NCBI GenBank assembly: GCA_963556255.1 | Contig: OY744611.1 | Coordinates: 2,756,230 to 2,820,229 of the forward strand | DNA length: 64,000 bases | Direction of reading: 5' to 3' | Source: Allolobophora icterica | Taxonomy: Eukaryota; Annelida; Clitellata; Crassiclitellata; Lumbricidae | Shown here: piece after piece, positions 11,170-23,370 of the stretch | Position numbering within the stretch: the stretch's first letter is position 1 | How the letters are laid out: each line of letters begins with the position of its first letter | The notes under the pieces: generated by a model | Seen by the model: the letters and a program-made list of their open reading frames with translations, nothing else | Told to the model about the DNA's origin: nothing | The model's database searches: none | Translations under genes and position numbers: made by a program

Positions 11170-12720
11170 AGCATGAATGAATTTCTGCTCATTAATGTTT
11201 ATTTTCATATTTAATGGCTTTAGTTATACAAAAACTGACTGTCCTTGTTTGATTAAGCACAATTAGGACCTGTTTCTTATATTATGCTAAGTGTCTAAAA
11301 CAATTTTTAGATTGATTAAGCTTGTGTCCAACTCAGCACTTGAACTATGCTGAACTATTCTAGTTGTCAATGAGGAAATACTTCGCATGAGCAACTCGTA
11401 TTTTGTTGTTTTCTTCTTGTTATTCACTCTTTAATAATAATTAATAAAGAGAACTGTGAATATTCCAGTTTTCAACTAACTATTATATGAAACTATCTAT
11501 CTGTTGATCCACGCCATATTCAATACACTCCCAGCTGATCGTTTTATTCACGCGGGAATACTAATATCCGGGATGACTCGATAAGCTACTACAGCTTCTT
11601 CTCTTTTTAATGTGTCTCAACTTTCTAGCAATATTTTGTGATTTCTCACTACACCAGTATTAACGATTCTAAAAAAAGAGCCACCTATCTTATAATTTGT
11701 ATATCATTATATTCTTCACTCTAATGATACATGATGTTATCTAAATAGCTAGTCGATTGAAATATTATCTGTATGCAGTCGATTGAATAAATTTATTTGA
11801 TTATATTCGATCTGCATGTATATTGACACCTAACCCAACATCATATAGATTGTGCAGCAAACAATATGATATGATGAACATCATCGCATCACTCTGATCA
11901 TCACAACATTTTGTTCAACTTTGTAACGATTATGTTCCTATACATGTTCAGTTCCAGCAGTGAAACAATACAATTGCTGATTTTTATTTCTAATATTTAT
12001 TCGGTGCTTTGAAACCAAATCATTGAGCGCTTTAATGTGACGTCGTTTCGAAAGTTTTTGTATATTTATATGCTGTGAATACCTCACAAATACTCGCATT
12101 ATAGCTACATCAAAGAAGAATGCTGCGTAACATGGTTCTATTTAAGAATACAATAAAACATACTTAGCGCTGCCATTTAGACCGCCCAAACATCCATGAC
12201 TTCACTGCCATACTCGGCCAGTTTGATAAAGCGCCACAATTTCATCAATCTTTACATAATTATGTTAGAGCGACTATGGTGAGCTTCCAATGATTAAAAC
12301 CTATTAACCAGGATGCAGCTGTAGTCACCTTGCCTACTGAAAGACTTTGCAGTGGGGACACGTCATGTCGAACAATTTTACAATTAGAAGACAATGACTG
12401 AAGCACGGCATTGAGAACTCAAGCAAGTGGCCGAGAAAGAGGGCATCCATGCAAAGCCACGTATTCGATGCTTTACTACTCGAATGAAGTAACTTACTTC
12501 AGCTCATAAACCATCGGTGAAGTGTTATTTGACAAGTTGTTAGCTACCTCTCTTATCCACGACATACTGAATGAAAGGTCAACTGATTCCCTAACTGGAT
12601 GCCTGATGTTACTGAGTTTATGACAAAAGATACTGGCACATAGGCCTACAGATAGTTTTATCCTACACAATAATGGACATAAAACCTAACATCACAAAAA
12701 CTATGCGACAAACAACTAAT
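11170..12720. other. AT-rich stretch, no gene recognised
   Basis: About 1.5 kb of AT-rich sequence without a long open frame, splice-bounded exon or recognisable transposon end. Confidence 0.5.
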
Positions 12721-12726
12721 CATGTC

Positions 12727-12830
12727 TAATCAAATCAAATCAAATCAAAAATTCTTTATTGCAACCATATAAATGTACAATGCGATCAATTTTACAAAAG
12801 GATGAACAACAAGATGGTTACAATGGTAAG
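12727..12830 (-). repeat. LINE/SINE 3' end with (AATCA)n tail
   Basis: Four (AAATC) units at 12727-12750 followed by aaaattctttattgcaacc have the look of the 3' terminus of a minus-strand retroposon: an AATAAA signal (ttcttTATTgc on this strand) abutting a pentanucleotide tail. The sequence to the right, up to about 13200, is non-coding and may be its body. Confidence 0.4.
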
Positions 12831-13334
12831 CCCAGAAGGGATTAATAATCCCGCTAGTAGGGACACCTACTTGCAGCAAGTAATTTCAGAGTAGGTAAGT
12901 TAGAGACCAGCTTGAATGGCTTAAATTACTATGGAATTTACTCTTTATTTTACTTATTGAAGGTTGACCAGAGACCGCCGCTACTTGAGGCAGTGAAGAA
13001 ACCAAGAGAAAAGAAGAAAGATAAGAGTGGTTATGGCTCTATAAAATGGAATAAGGAAATACTGTGAAATATTAAATAACCGAGCTATGATAATTGATCA
13101 CAGAAAAGAAAATAAGGGAACAGAAACACTTCTAATAATTAACAACGTTATTATTAAAGACTTAACTAAGAGCTTAACTAATACATGCTTAACTAATACA
13201 TGGTGACTAGTAGGACATTCAAGAACTTGCGTCATTGACAATAAGGTGCAGGCGTAGCATTCTTTTGAAGACCTGAAGAGTCCCCGCCTGCTGTAGATGA
13301 AGGCGAATACAAGGATAACTGCTACAATGCCATT

Positions 13335-13432
13335 GTTGATGATGATGCTGATGACGACGATGGTGAGGATGATGATGATTATGATGGTGATGATGACGGT
13401 GGTGATGATGATTGTGAAGATGATGGTCCAAA
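13335..13432 (+). repeat. (GAT)n/(GAC)n imperfect microsatellite
   Basis: Imperfect gatgat and gacgac repeats. The minus strand gives a histidine-rich chance frame. Between here and 14210 I see nothing else. Confidence 0.85.
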
Positions 13433-14213
13433 ATTGTGATGGACAAATGGTCAGCTCATTAATGAATTAATATCATTCTTCATTTTAATTAGCAGCAACA
13501 TTATATTTTGGGTAATTTTGAACGAAAAGTTTATAAGCGATATTTATGCTAACGTCACTTAGTTGTCATTTACCGCACAACATTTTCTGTGCATGAACAC
13601 AATATAAAGAGTCAGCACTGCCTTTTGGTCTGTCGAAAGAATGATGACTTTAAAGCCAAACTCGACAAAATTATGCTAAAGTTACACATCGTCAACTGCT
13701 TATGCAAATGCTAAATAAAGAGGACAAGGTTCCTCTCACAGCTCTACCGTTTTCCAGTCGAAGTCATGAAAAATATTGACAACTGAAGCAGGGAACTAAG
13801 AACTCTGTCAATGACTGAAGACCGTCTCCAAGACACCAGGTATCGTGAAAACCTGCACAAGTGAATAAATAAGTTACTGAGCCTCTCGTCGAATAACATG
13901 TCACATTAACCATCGAAAAATCTTACATTCATTTCCCACTCATAAGTTATGCATAGAGGCATAATGTTCATGGTTTTCGACGATTACTGGTAAAAAACAA
14001 TGCATTGTCAATAACAGTGTCATCTTTAAAGAGCAGTTGGAAAGACCGTTGCGAAAAGATAATGGTCGTATCGCATGTATACATTGTCAAAAACAAACAA
14101 GTGAACATCTCCGCATGTAGCCGATTACAACTCTAGTAATAAGCTTACTACTTTAATAATGATAATAATTCTAGTCCAGGTAATCTACAGTTATACCTGG
14201 GCAAAAATTGCTT

Positions 14214-14908
14214 CAGAAGCTTTTAAACAGTTTCCTGTCCAGAAACAATTGCTGAATAACATATCAAAAACTCTACAAAATCGGAATAGGGGAACACCCC
14301 AAAAATGAATTTCAGAATGGCGGATCGAGGGTTTCTAAGAAATACCAATAATAATACAAATAATTTGCAATTAGGCTGGCTAAAATGCTTCAGAAGATTT
14401 CTAAACGGCTTCCTGTCCAAAACACATTGCTGAATAATATATCAAAAATTCGACAAAATTAGACCACGGGAACGCCCCCTAAAATGAATTTTAAAATGGC
14501 GGATTGGTGGTTTTCTAAGAAATAATAATACAAATAATTTGCTATTAGAGCTGGCTAAAATGCTTCAAAAGCTTTCTAAACGGTTTCCTGTCCAGAAAAC
14601 ATTGCTGAATAACATATCCAAAATTCGACGAAATCGGATGACGGGAACACCCCAAAAATGAATTTCAAAATGGCGGATTGGGGTTTCAAAGAAATACCAA
14701 AATAATACAAATAATTTGCAAATAGAGCTGTGTAAAATGTTCCTGAAGCTTTTTAAATGATTTCCTATCCAGGAAACATTGCTGAATAACATATATAAAA
14801 TTCGACAAAATCGGACCACGGGAACACCCCGAAAAAATTAATTTCAAAATGGCGGATTGGGGTTTTTCTAAGAAATACCAATACTAATACAAATTATTTG
14901 CAGTTATT
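14214..14908 (+). repeat. Four-copy tandem repeat, about 176-bp unit
   Basis: Copies begin near 14216, 14391, 14567 and 14742. Each contains tttcctgtccagaaa-like sequence, attgctgaataacatat, a gggaacacccc core, aatggcggat and a run taatacaaataatttgc. Divergence between copies is moderate, with small indels. The unit is non-coding; minus-strand frames across it are by-products of the repeat. Confidence 0.9.
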
Positions 14909-15021
14909 TATTAGCTGTCGTCTGGGTCTAAGTCGTAATTGTGAGTTAAGGGTCGATTTTCTTGCACATTTGTGTATATCTCCAGCCTAGGTCCCTCCCT
15001 CAATGAACTAATCGACAAGAG

Positions 15022-15318
15022 TCAATCGGGGGCGTCTGTTATACTCTGGGCATCGTCACAGATAATATGGTTAAAAGGGAACAGAGTCGTTAAACAATTA
15101 ATGCAATACCAGGAGGATGGATCAATTTGGTTTGGTAGGGCAATTTCGTGGCAGCCTGAGTGGAATCCCCTCCCGCAGAGTGTACAGAATACTGCCTCAT
15201 GCGCACTGGTTATATGTTTCAAACACAAATGACACTTAACTAAGTTCAGCTCTGCTGAACAAGAGTCCATGGTACAGCTTGACCCCTGAACTGAGCGGTC
15301 GAACACAAGCACACACAA
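15022..15318 (-). pseudogene. LINE-associated PHD-type zinc finger (ORF1-like fragment)
   Basis: The minus-strand frame reads CHLCLKHITSAHEAVFCTLC, then FHSGCHE and SWYCINCLTTLFPFNH. The order of Cys pairs, His-Cys and final WYCxxC is that of a PHD finger. The trailing PFNH is typical of the N-terminal PHD proteins carried by some invertebrate LINEs. An open frame of 98 codons is intact, but nothing recognisable follows it on the minus strand below 15022, so I call a truncated retroelement ORF1 rather than a host gene. A host PHD exon is the alternative. Confidence 0.5.
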
Positions 15319-15319
15319 A

Positions 15320-17040
15320 GCGATCTTTCAAAAAGGAAAAAAAACAAAAGCAAAACAAAGCGAGGTGGAGATGAGCTGGTCCTAATTTCCTAGTTTGTAG
15401 ACCCTACGTTTGTTAGTAATGGAGCAACATTGAAAATGAAGACATGCCATTGATTAGGCCTTCAAATTTTCATCATATGACAAAAGGAGCATGGCATCAT
15501 CAGATCTTGAATGACAGACGACAATAGCATAACAAAACAGTAGTATATCTGAATAACGTAGTATATGTTGTCGGCTTGGGTCCTACATTGAGAGTCACAA
15601 TTATAGTTAAGTATTAAGCTGTCAAAGGTTTAGTAAACAATTTCCATCATTTTTTTGGTAGCTTGGCGATACGAGACTTATGTACATAATTTTTTTGTCA
15701 TCGATTTAAAGTAAAATGCATGTCTTTCATGTCTGAAGTGTGTACTGGTTTATAAGATCTATGTAAGTTATTTATCTCTATAATTAGTTGAATTCAACGC
15801 AAGATAGTTTCCAATTTAGAAGAGTTGATACCTGCAAATATCAGTTTAATCTGTACTATTCGGTCCCATATCGCCAAGATACCAAGTATATATATACTGG
15901 CTTCCAATCAGTCAGATATTAAGGCTCATTCGACCTATAATAGTATGGCATACTGAGGGATCTATATAACTAAGCAGTCACCTTTAGCAACTACTGAAGC
16001 GTCAGGTTTTTAAGCCGAAACTTCCCGAAAGTGAAAGAAAAACATTAAAAATGATTTAATTTACAGATTTCTTAAGCTGTAGCCAACTTAGGTTATAATA
16101 ACAGTAATGTCATTGACTGATGCTTCAAAGGTCTAACAGGTGCTTATAAATATCAAAAATAATAGTAGTAGTGCTGATGAGTGATGATGATATAATGCAG
16201 TTTATACAGGTAACTACATACATGCATTATACACAGACAGACAAACAGTTATATGTTATATATGTTATACAGTTATTCACAGATCCACAGACAACTTACA
16301 TTCATATACCTTTATTCACATTGTCTTTACCTAAAATATCATGCACAAAATTTTCTGTTAAAACTGTGACTTAGATCAACGTATAACAAACTGTCGTCGG
16401 TCAGACGATTGACAACTGCTTCAGCTGGACTTATAAAAGCTGTGTCTGATTAAAGCAGTGATAGCCATAAGCAGTCTGCTGTTAATAAGTATAATCACTA
16501 GGTCATATACTGCCATACAATATAGGCCTAGTTTTCTCATAATTACGGAAATTCTCAGTAATTGACTATATAATATACTAACATTTAATTTTTTTATAAC
16601 CACAGTTGATAGACTTAGGCTTTGTTCTGTCCACGCTAGTATCTGCTTTTTCCAGACATTACTTTTAAATAGCGAAGGCTACACTGAAGCACTTGAGATA
16701 ACATTCAGGTTGCAGTAGCCTACTGTCTGTGTTTACCGTAAGTCACAAAGTTCGTGCTCTAGTAAGCTACCAGGTAAAACGTGCGAAAATAATGCTGTAC
16801 ATAATTTTGCCGCTGGCAGCGACAGCCGTGTTCTTAAGATATTTGTGATGTTAACTCCTGTGTGCAAAACCATAGGGAAATTCCAGTTTAGTATTTATAC
16901 GCTAGACTGTGTGTTGGGTACGCTTGGTGAAAGCGAAAGCGCAGAGCATTCCTAGCGTTAATCGCGTAGAAGATTATCCTTCATCGAAATTCTTTGACTT
17001 GACTGGATCAAGGTAAACATTTAAAGTAATGGATACTTTG
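15320..17040. other. AT-rich stretch, no gene recognised
   Basis: No convincing coding exon, RNA gene or transposon terminus was seen. Small open frames near 16171 and 16421 lack any recognisable motif. Confidence 0.5.
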
Positions 17041-17046
17041 ACTACT

Positions 17047-17316
17047 CGTGCATCCTCCTATCTACCCGTTCATCCTCCTATCTTACCCGTTCATCCTCCC
17101 ATCTTACCCGCTCATCCTCCTATCTTACCCGTTCATCCTCCCATCTTACCCGCTCATCCTCCTATCTTACCCGTTCCTCACCATATCTTACCCGTTCATC
17201 CTCCTTTATTACCCGTTCATCCTCCCATCTTACCCGTTCATCCTCCTATCTACCCGTTTATCACCCTATCTTACCCGTTCATTCTCCTATCTTACCCATT
17301 CATCCTCCTATCTCAC
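17047..17316 (+). repeat. 21-bp minisatellite
   Basis: About a dozen copies of a 21-base unit of the form catcctcctatcttacccgt, with variants (cccgctcat, ccatatctt) and one or two shortened units. Because the period is a multiple of three it yields long proline-rich open frames in more than one frame, which argues against real coding. The array lies at the 5' side of an L2-like LINE fragment. Confidence 0.9.
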
Positions 17317-17960
17317 TATCTCCCGTCCCCCAGCCACTACTCGCCTCCAGTGGGGTCGCCAGGATTTCAGGTTTGGGGGGGCTGAAGCCCTAAGCTCTTC
17401 CCTTTCTCCCTTCCTCCTTTGTAAGCATTGCAAAGCTTCAGAGGTTTCCAGCGTTTTGTTTGGGGGGCTGAGCCACAGTTTGGAGGGGCTAAGCACCCCC
17501 TAGCCCACCCCTTGCGCCGCCACTGCTCGCCTCAGTTCTCCAACCGATCCATATCCAAAACTGCACCTCAACTCTGGAACGAACTTCCGCATTTTCTCAG
17601 TTCCTCCACCAATACCGCCACTCACTCACCGTCATCTACCTCGGGCTCCTCTACTCATCACCACTCATCTCTTCAAGAATTCCTACCCTGATCCATGTGA
17701 TCCTCCGCCTTCCAAGCCTTCTCGTCTTCAAAGAAACCCGCCGTAACAGGCGCTCTGCCTCTCCCTGGTCTCTCAGGCAATCTGACTCGGACCACCAATG
17801 GACATCGATCTCTGGACAACCCCTCGGATACGTCGCAGCGCTCGTGAATAAGCTGATGCTTCGCGCTCAGCTTTACAGTGGCGCTTTAGAAATTGGATAT
17901 TACGATCACGATTACGACATCATTTGTTGTATTATTTGCATTTACTTTGTGTAAGAAATA
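17317..17960 (+). pseudogene. L2/CR1-like LINE 3' fragment, second copy
   Basis: Outside the MITE at 17348-17525 the sequence matches the LINE at 0.7-3.0 kb: cactactcgcctc joins agttctccaac as in the first copy at 2228-2254, then a decayed peptide KTAPQLWNELPHFLSSS near 17550 (the xLWNxLP motif of CR1/L2 C-termini), and the tail agtggcgctttagaaattgg near 17875 equivalent to 2950-2990. Only the last part of the ORF and the 3' region are present. Confidence 0.7.
17348..17525. mobile_element. 178-bp hAT MITE
   Basis: Begins CAGTGGGGTCGCC and ends with the complement of CAGTGGCGGCGC; flanked by a perfect 8-bp duplication CTCGCCTC (17340-17347 and 17526-17533). The interior is rich in ggggggct / agccccc. 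The flanking LINE reads straight across the site when the element and one duplication are ignored. Confidence 0.9.
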
Positions 17961-18294
17961 TACAGAGAAGACCATCGAAGTTTTATAGTAAAAATCTGTG
18001 CATCCGTTAGCCCAAACCTGTAGGCCTAAGCAGATCTCTTGACCTAGTTTACCATATCGTGTATATATTTTATAGTGGCGTTCTCATACAATCTTTTCCT
18101 TTAAACGACAATGGAAGCACAAATTGTTTCAATGATTTGTATCCCTATTAATTTAAGGATATAATTATAGGAAATTGCGCTCAACCTACAGCACATAACT
18201 GTATGCCGTAGCATGATAATAATTGTAAGTCTCATATGAGAATGCATTTAGAAATACTAATAATTTAATTATGCATAAATATATCACACTGAAT

Positions 18295-18400
18295 ATTTGT
18301 ATGTATGTATGTATTTATGTATGTGTATGTGTGCTTGTTTGCATGTCGGTATACAAGATGTATGTAGGTATGTACATGTATGTGTAATGGATGCCTCTGT
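18295..18400 (+). repeat. (ATGT)n-like microsatellite
   Basis: Imperfect tatg/tgta repeats; a second (TA)n run lies at 18540-18572. The rest of 17960-18836 shows no gene. Confidence 0.85.
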
Positions 18401-18540
18401 CCCACACAAACACACTTAGATTATTGTATATTAGTTAAGTCACATGTTGTAATGAACAGTGGGTTTGTAATTGTATAAGCTAATTTAATTAGTACAGTTA
18501 GCTAATGCAATTTTATTAAGTGACCAGTGACTATGACCAG

Positions 18541-18572
<32 letters not shown>

Positions 18573-18944
18573 TTATATTCGTTTAGTATGTAAAACCGAT
18601 GTCAGACCGCATCGGTGAACAAAGATGTGGGGATCAGGGATGGCGCCTTACATCTTTAGCGCCGCTGTCTATGAAAGTCAGCGGCACTCAAATCAGTGTG
18701 TGGTTAAAGTCAATTAGACGAATGTGTCGGTTATGCTGGCAATAGATTGCCAGCGATGGGTGGAGATGTCCAAAGGCGGGTTCTAAAGCGAACTTCGGGT
18801 TTCGGCGCTGGAAACGGCTAATATCCATAACCTTCACTGGATAGCAGTGCCGGCGTTAGGGCCCCCGAACCCCCCGGTTGGGGGGACCTCAAGCTTGTAT
18901 GGGGCCTCCAAATTTAGCTGGTCATTATGCCTATTTGTGACTAT

Positions 18945-19146
18945 ATCTGAAACCCACTACTTGTCCAAAGATATTCAGAATGAGTTGATGGAATTGGTTG
19001 CTGAGGAGATTCAAGACATCAACATAGAAATATTGCAACAGGCAAAATACTTTTTCACATTTCTGGACTGTACTCCTGACATTTCACAAATTCACATGAA
19101 GAGCAACTGACAGTTAGCTTCAGATTTGTACACTGTGTACAGTGTA
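18945..19146 (+). pseudogene. hAT transposase (DUF4371/ZMYM-like), N-terminal piece
   Basis: The frame reads THYLSKDIQNELMELVAEEI, then YFFTFLDCTPDIS, matching the RNase H-like first catalytic strand of DUF4371-type hAT transposases (FDxTPDxSHxEQ). A frame slip just after HM lets the next frame read EEQLTVSFRFVH, the expected continuation. It is cut at about 19150 by the nested repeat element. The fragment keeps the first Asp-bearing strand but is not functional. Confidence 0.75.
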
Positions 19147-19156
19147 CAGATGCAGA

Positions 19157-20803
19157 TTAACCTTCGCAGGACGAATAGGGGTAAATAATTACCCCAGCGG
19201 TGTTTGGATGTTGATTGTGGAGCAACTGTAGGTAGGTATCATTTGTCGTTCCACATGTTTACAAGTTACCACCAATGACATACTCTGACTGCATACCCAC
19301 CACATTGTCTTGTGGTGGGAAAAAGATTTTTCAATACAAAGTGTCCTGGGGTAAAAATTTACCCCACTTCGTCCTCGACGTCGTTATTTTTTCGTTCATA
19401 GGGCTGATATGTTTTTTAAAGATATGAGCTCATAAGTGACTTCCAATCATAAATCAAGTGTGGAATCCACCATGGAACTGAGTGTTAATAGTTTCATTAT
19501 TGTGGAGAGTTTATTTTCCAAGATGGCGGCCAATATGGCTGCCAAAACAAAAATATGCATGTCTCAGCTCATAGGTAACCTAAAATGACTAATGAAGTAT
19601 CAATTGTAATATTTCCAAGGTCAAGGAATCGATTTATCGCAGTGGCAATAGTGTGTGAATACTACTGTCCAAGATAGCGGCCAACATGGCCGCCAAAACA
19701 CAAAAATGTGTATATCTCGGCTTGTAGGTAAGATACAATGACAAATGAAGTGTCAATTGTAGCATTTCCAAGGTCAGAGAATTCATGTATCGTAGTGACA
19801 ATAGCGTGGGAATACTACTATCCAAGATGGCGGCCAATATGGCCGTCAAAACAGGAAAATAGGAATTATCAATCAGCTGACTGATTGGTCACTATTGCCA
19901 CTGCGATAAATCGATTCCCTGACCTTGGAAATGTTACAATTGACACTTCATTTGTCATTGGAGCTTACCTACAACCTGAGAGATACATATTTTTGTGTTT
20001 TGGCTGCCATGTTGGCCGCCATCTTGGAAATTAGTATTCCCACACGATTGCCGCTACGATAGTTTGATTTCTTGACCTTAGAAATGTTACAATTGATACC
20101 TCATTTGTCATTGTAGCCTACCTATGTGCTGAGATATATATATATTTGTATTTTCGCGGCCATATTGGCCGCCATCTTGGAAAGTATTATTCCTACACTA
20201 TTGCCACTATGATAAATCGATTCCTTGACCTTGAATATGTTACAATTAACACTTCATTTGCAATTGTAGCTTACCTATGAGCAGAGACATACCTATTGTT
20301 GTGTCTGGTGGACATATTGGCCGCCATCTTGACAAATAGTATTCCCACACTATTGCCACTACACACTATCGATTCCTTGACCTTGGGAATGTTACAATGG
20401 ACACTTCATTTGTCATTGTAATTTGCCTATGAGCTGAGATATACATGTGGTTATATTTTGGCGGCCATGTTGGCCGCCATCTTGGACAATAGTATTTGCA
20501 CACTATTGCCACTATGATAGTTCGATTTCTTGACCTTGAAAATTTTACAATTGACACTTCATTTGTCACTGTAGCTTACCTACGTGCTGAGATATACATT
20601 TTTGTGCGTTTTGGCGGCCATATTGACCGCCATCTTGAAAAGTAGTATCTGTACACTATTGGCACTATGATAAATCGATTCCTTGACCTTGGAAATGTTA
20701 CAATTGACACTTCATTTGTCATCGTAGCTTACCTGTGAGCTGAGATATTACACATTGTTTTGGGGTAAAAAATTATCCCTCTTCCTCCTCCGTGTATCGT
20801 AAA
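19157..20803. mobile_element. Nested piggyBac-like non-autonomous unit (ends poorly defined)
   Basis: Starts TTAA CCTTCGCAGGACGAATAGGGG with a ggggtaaataattacccc palindrome, and ends near 20793 with ggggtaaaaaattatccct then cttcctcctccgtg, the approximate complement of the start. A TTAA duplication is clear only on the left. A third copy of the end sequence, ggggtaaaaatttacccc then acttcgtcctcgacg, lies inside at 19350-19382, suggesting a composite of two elements. It interrupts the hAT transposase between its TPDIS-HxEQ and GQGY motifs. Confidence 0.55.
19499..20760. repeat. Head-to-head array of about 152-bp units with YY1-like motif
   Basis: Three plus-oriented units (cores near 19510, 19673, 19818) face five minus-oriented units (cores near 20022, 20172, 20323, 20477, 20631). 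Each core reads ccaagatggcggccaatatg followed by gccgcc on its own strand, and each unit also has aaggtcaaggaatcgat and tttgtcattgtagcttacct. The orientation switch lies at about 19860-19890. The core AAGATGGCGGC is the known consensus for YY1 binding; whether it is bound here is unknown. Confidence 0.85.
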
Positions 20804-20810
20804 ATCTTTC

Positions 20811-21690
20811 CGGGGTCAGGAGTATGAGAATGGCTCGAATATGAAAGGCCGTAAGTCCGTAACAGTGGTGTACAAGCACGATCACTTGAAATTAATAAGA
20901 GGGTGGAGTTCGGTTTCTGACTCCCTGTGCTGCGCATACCTTGAATCTGGTTCTAGAAGACGGTGCAGAGTCATCTGCCACTGCAGCGTCTTTCTTTGGC
21001 GCAAGCTCTATACAATCTTTACTTCGTCACCTGTACGATGGACGATTTTGAGAAAGAATGTCCCAGTCTCACTCTCATCAGATGGCAATCCAGAATCAAT
21101 CAACTTTGCGAAACCGCTTCGCTATTACTTGGACAAGGTATAGGCCTACGACGCTCTTGACCAACTTGAAGCATATATACGTACTGGAACAATGATGCTG
21201 CAATGACTTCGGAAGCGAGTTCATTAGCAAATTATATTGCTTCCAGGTCGTTTATCATCTGCATTGTGGTGTGGTATGATGTCTTATTCCAAATCAATAA
21301 GACGAGTAAAATCATGCAGTCACCAGAGTTTGCAATTGATACGCTGGAACACGAACTGCAGGCCAACGAAGACTTCTTACAAGTCACAGAGATATCATGA
21401 AACCAGATTTGAATCTGCCACTAGGCCTACAAGTGCACGAAGGATTCTTCTGACCACCCTATAGTAGCAATTGAAGCTAATTAACACATTTAATCAGCAG
21501 CTGAATTATGACGAGCTATTGAAACGAATCGCGGAAAAGAAGGCGAAATCGAAAAAGTTTTCCTGAGACATGAGCTCGAGGATCGATGCGATATATTTAT
21601 AAATATTCTTACTTTGTTGACTTAACTGTTTCTGTTGTCGGTGAAAGAACTTGGTTAAAGAGACTAAGACTTGACGTTCGGTTCTCATTT
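20811..21690 (+). pseudogene. hAT transposase, C-terminal pieces
   Basis: Resumes with GQEYENGSNMKGRK at about 20814 (the conserved GQGYDGAxNMxG motif), then across frames the VRWTILRKNVP and SLTLIRWQSRIN segment (typical TRWxSR), LANYIASxxF, and VVWYDVLFQINKTSK near 21260-21310. Multiple frameshifts and stops prevent expression. Together with 18945-19146 this is one gene broken by an insertion. Confidence 0.75.
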
Positions 21691-22529
21691 GTTCTCGTTC
21701 GCAGTGTATTTTTCATAGTTATTGGGGACCTCAAGTACCATAGCGCCGGCACTGCTGGATAGGTGATTCCATTAACCCTTCGTCGGGCGTGGGGTCAAAA
21801 ATGACCCCAGAGTGCATTTTCAAACCATGAATCGATGTTAAAAACTGAAATGACTGCCTTGGTCTTTTACGAGAATTATTGTATAGGTTGTCTCTACGTA
21901 TTCCAGTTGAGTATGCATTCAAATTTTAGATGGAAAAAATTTACAAGACATTTATACACTTAAGGTCATGGGGTCATTTTTGACCCCATAACTAATAATT
22001 GATGTTTCTTTGTCATTAGACAGTCTAAAGTTGCACAAAACCCACGATATTACTTGCTTATTTATTGCTCCTATTTACACAACGCTCAAGGTGCAATGAT
22101 TTCAGGGCAGAGGCGTAACTTTGGTCTAAAAAGTGGGGGGTAGGCCCTACTAGTTTATTGCATACACGAAGCAAGGCCGAGACTGCGACCTCTGGGAAGG
22201 TACAGTAATAAAATATTGACTGGCATTGTTCAAAAAGTGGGGTGCGTACCCAGTCCAAGTGGGGGTGCGTAGCCAGTCCAAAAATGGGGGTACGGGTACC
22301 CCTCGTACCCCCACAAATTACGAAAGGCTCGCTCCATATCGAGGTTGGTGCAAATTTCTACAATAAATGCCGTCAAAACCGGCAAAATACGGCATAAAGT
22401 TATGGATGTGCTGCAATGCTGAAACGAAATACGTGTAGGCCTACAATGCCAGCATATATTGCAGCAGAGACAGAACACTATGGAGAAACTTCATAAGAGC
22501 CTCATCGTCGGGAAACTGATGGAAGAGAA

Positions 22530-23330
22530 GAAAGAATTGCAGCAAAGAAAGCGCTGATGCAGCTTCAACCAAAGATCTGGGAGGGAACGTTATCCGTCAG
22601 CTCATACAACCTCTTGAATGTGGAGGTCGCAACATTACCACTGATAATATTTGCACCTCGCTGGCCCGAGCTAGAGATGTTGTGAACACAAAGAAATCTA
22701 CTTTTGTTGGTACTATTCGTACTAATCGAGAAGAATTGCCCAAAAAATGTATTTCTCCCAGAGGACGCGAGATTGTACTCATCCCTTGTCGGGTTTAATG
22801 AGACCGGCGACTCGTCATTGCTTTCTTACAACTGCAAGAAAGACAAAGTGGTCATCGTCTTGTTGACTATGCACATCTCCAATGGAACTTTTGGCAAAGC
22901 ACCAAGGAAACTTCCAGAGGTTATCAACTTCTACAACAAGACCAAAGTAGTTGGTTGTGCTGACCAGATGATAGAAAATTTTGGCCGGTAGTGCTGTTCT
23001 GCAACCTGCTTGATATTGCGGCACTTCAGGCTTACGTCCTTCATGAGAAATTGAAGCTGGCTCCAGTGAGAAAGCGTCATCAAGAAACTGGGAAAAAGAC
23101 CTTTGCCAAGCGCTACAGGAACAACGATGCAACAAATCGTGGACTGATTAGAGCACGACTGTTAGACGACACTAATCATCGAACCTCCAAGGAAACGAGG
23201 TCGCTGCCAAGTTTCTCCCAGACAGACTGACAAAAAAGCCACGGCTGTGTGCAAGGCATTTCATAAGAATGTATGTCCAGTCCACTGTCAAATCTTCTGT
23301 CAGACATGTCTCTCTGCTGATTGATGAAAT
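22530..23330 (+). pseudogene. piggyBac transposase relic (DDE_Tnp_1_7)
   Basis: In three frames: VIRQLIQPLECGGRNITTDN then STFVGTIRTNREELPKK (about 22575-22745), FLPEDARLYSS.. and DSSLLSYNCKKDKVVIVLLTMH (to 22872), KLPEVINFYNKTKVVGCADQM (to about 22972), DIAALQAYVL, and a final Cys/His-rich CPVHCQIFCQTC near 23275-23310. The region that normally reads YNKTKGGVDxxDQM, with the third catalytic Asp, is shortened here to VVGCADQM. Frame changes near 22700 and 22990 confirm it is inactive. The N-terminal third was not recognised. Confidence 0.8.
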
Positions 23331-23370
23331 ACTTTCTTAGGCTCCTAGCAGTCTCCTATGTTCATTCTAG

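Larger units (their letters stand above)
18845..21754 (+). mobile_element. hAT transposon with transposase remains
   Basis: TIRs CAGTGCCGGCGTTA (left) and the complement of CAGTGCCGGCGCTA (right) are flanked by a perfect 8-bp duplication CTGGATAG (18837-18844 and 21755-21762). Subterminal acctcaag occurs at both ends in mirror fashion. It contains a ZMYM/DUF4371-type hAT transposase in pieces and a nested repeat unit (19157 to about 20800). Confidence 0.93.

Noticed and set aside
17029..17503. Long proline/histidine-rich frames (HPPILPV repeats)
   Set aside because: Produced by the 21-bp minisatellite; more than one frame is open at once because the period is a multiple of three.
22098..22330. 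hAT-like end CAGAGGCGTAACTTTGG inside the piggyBac
   Set aside because: A possible partner near 22315 is weak and no 8-bp duplication could be found.
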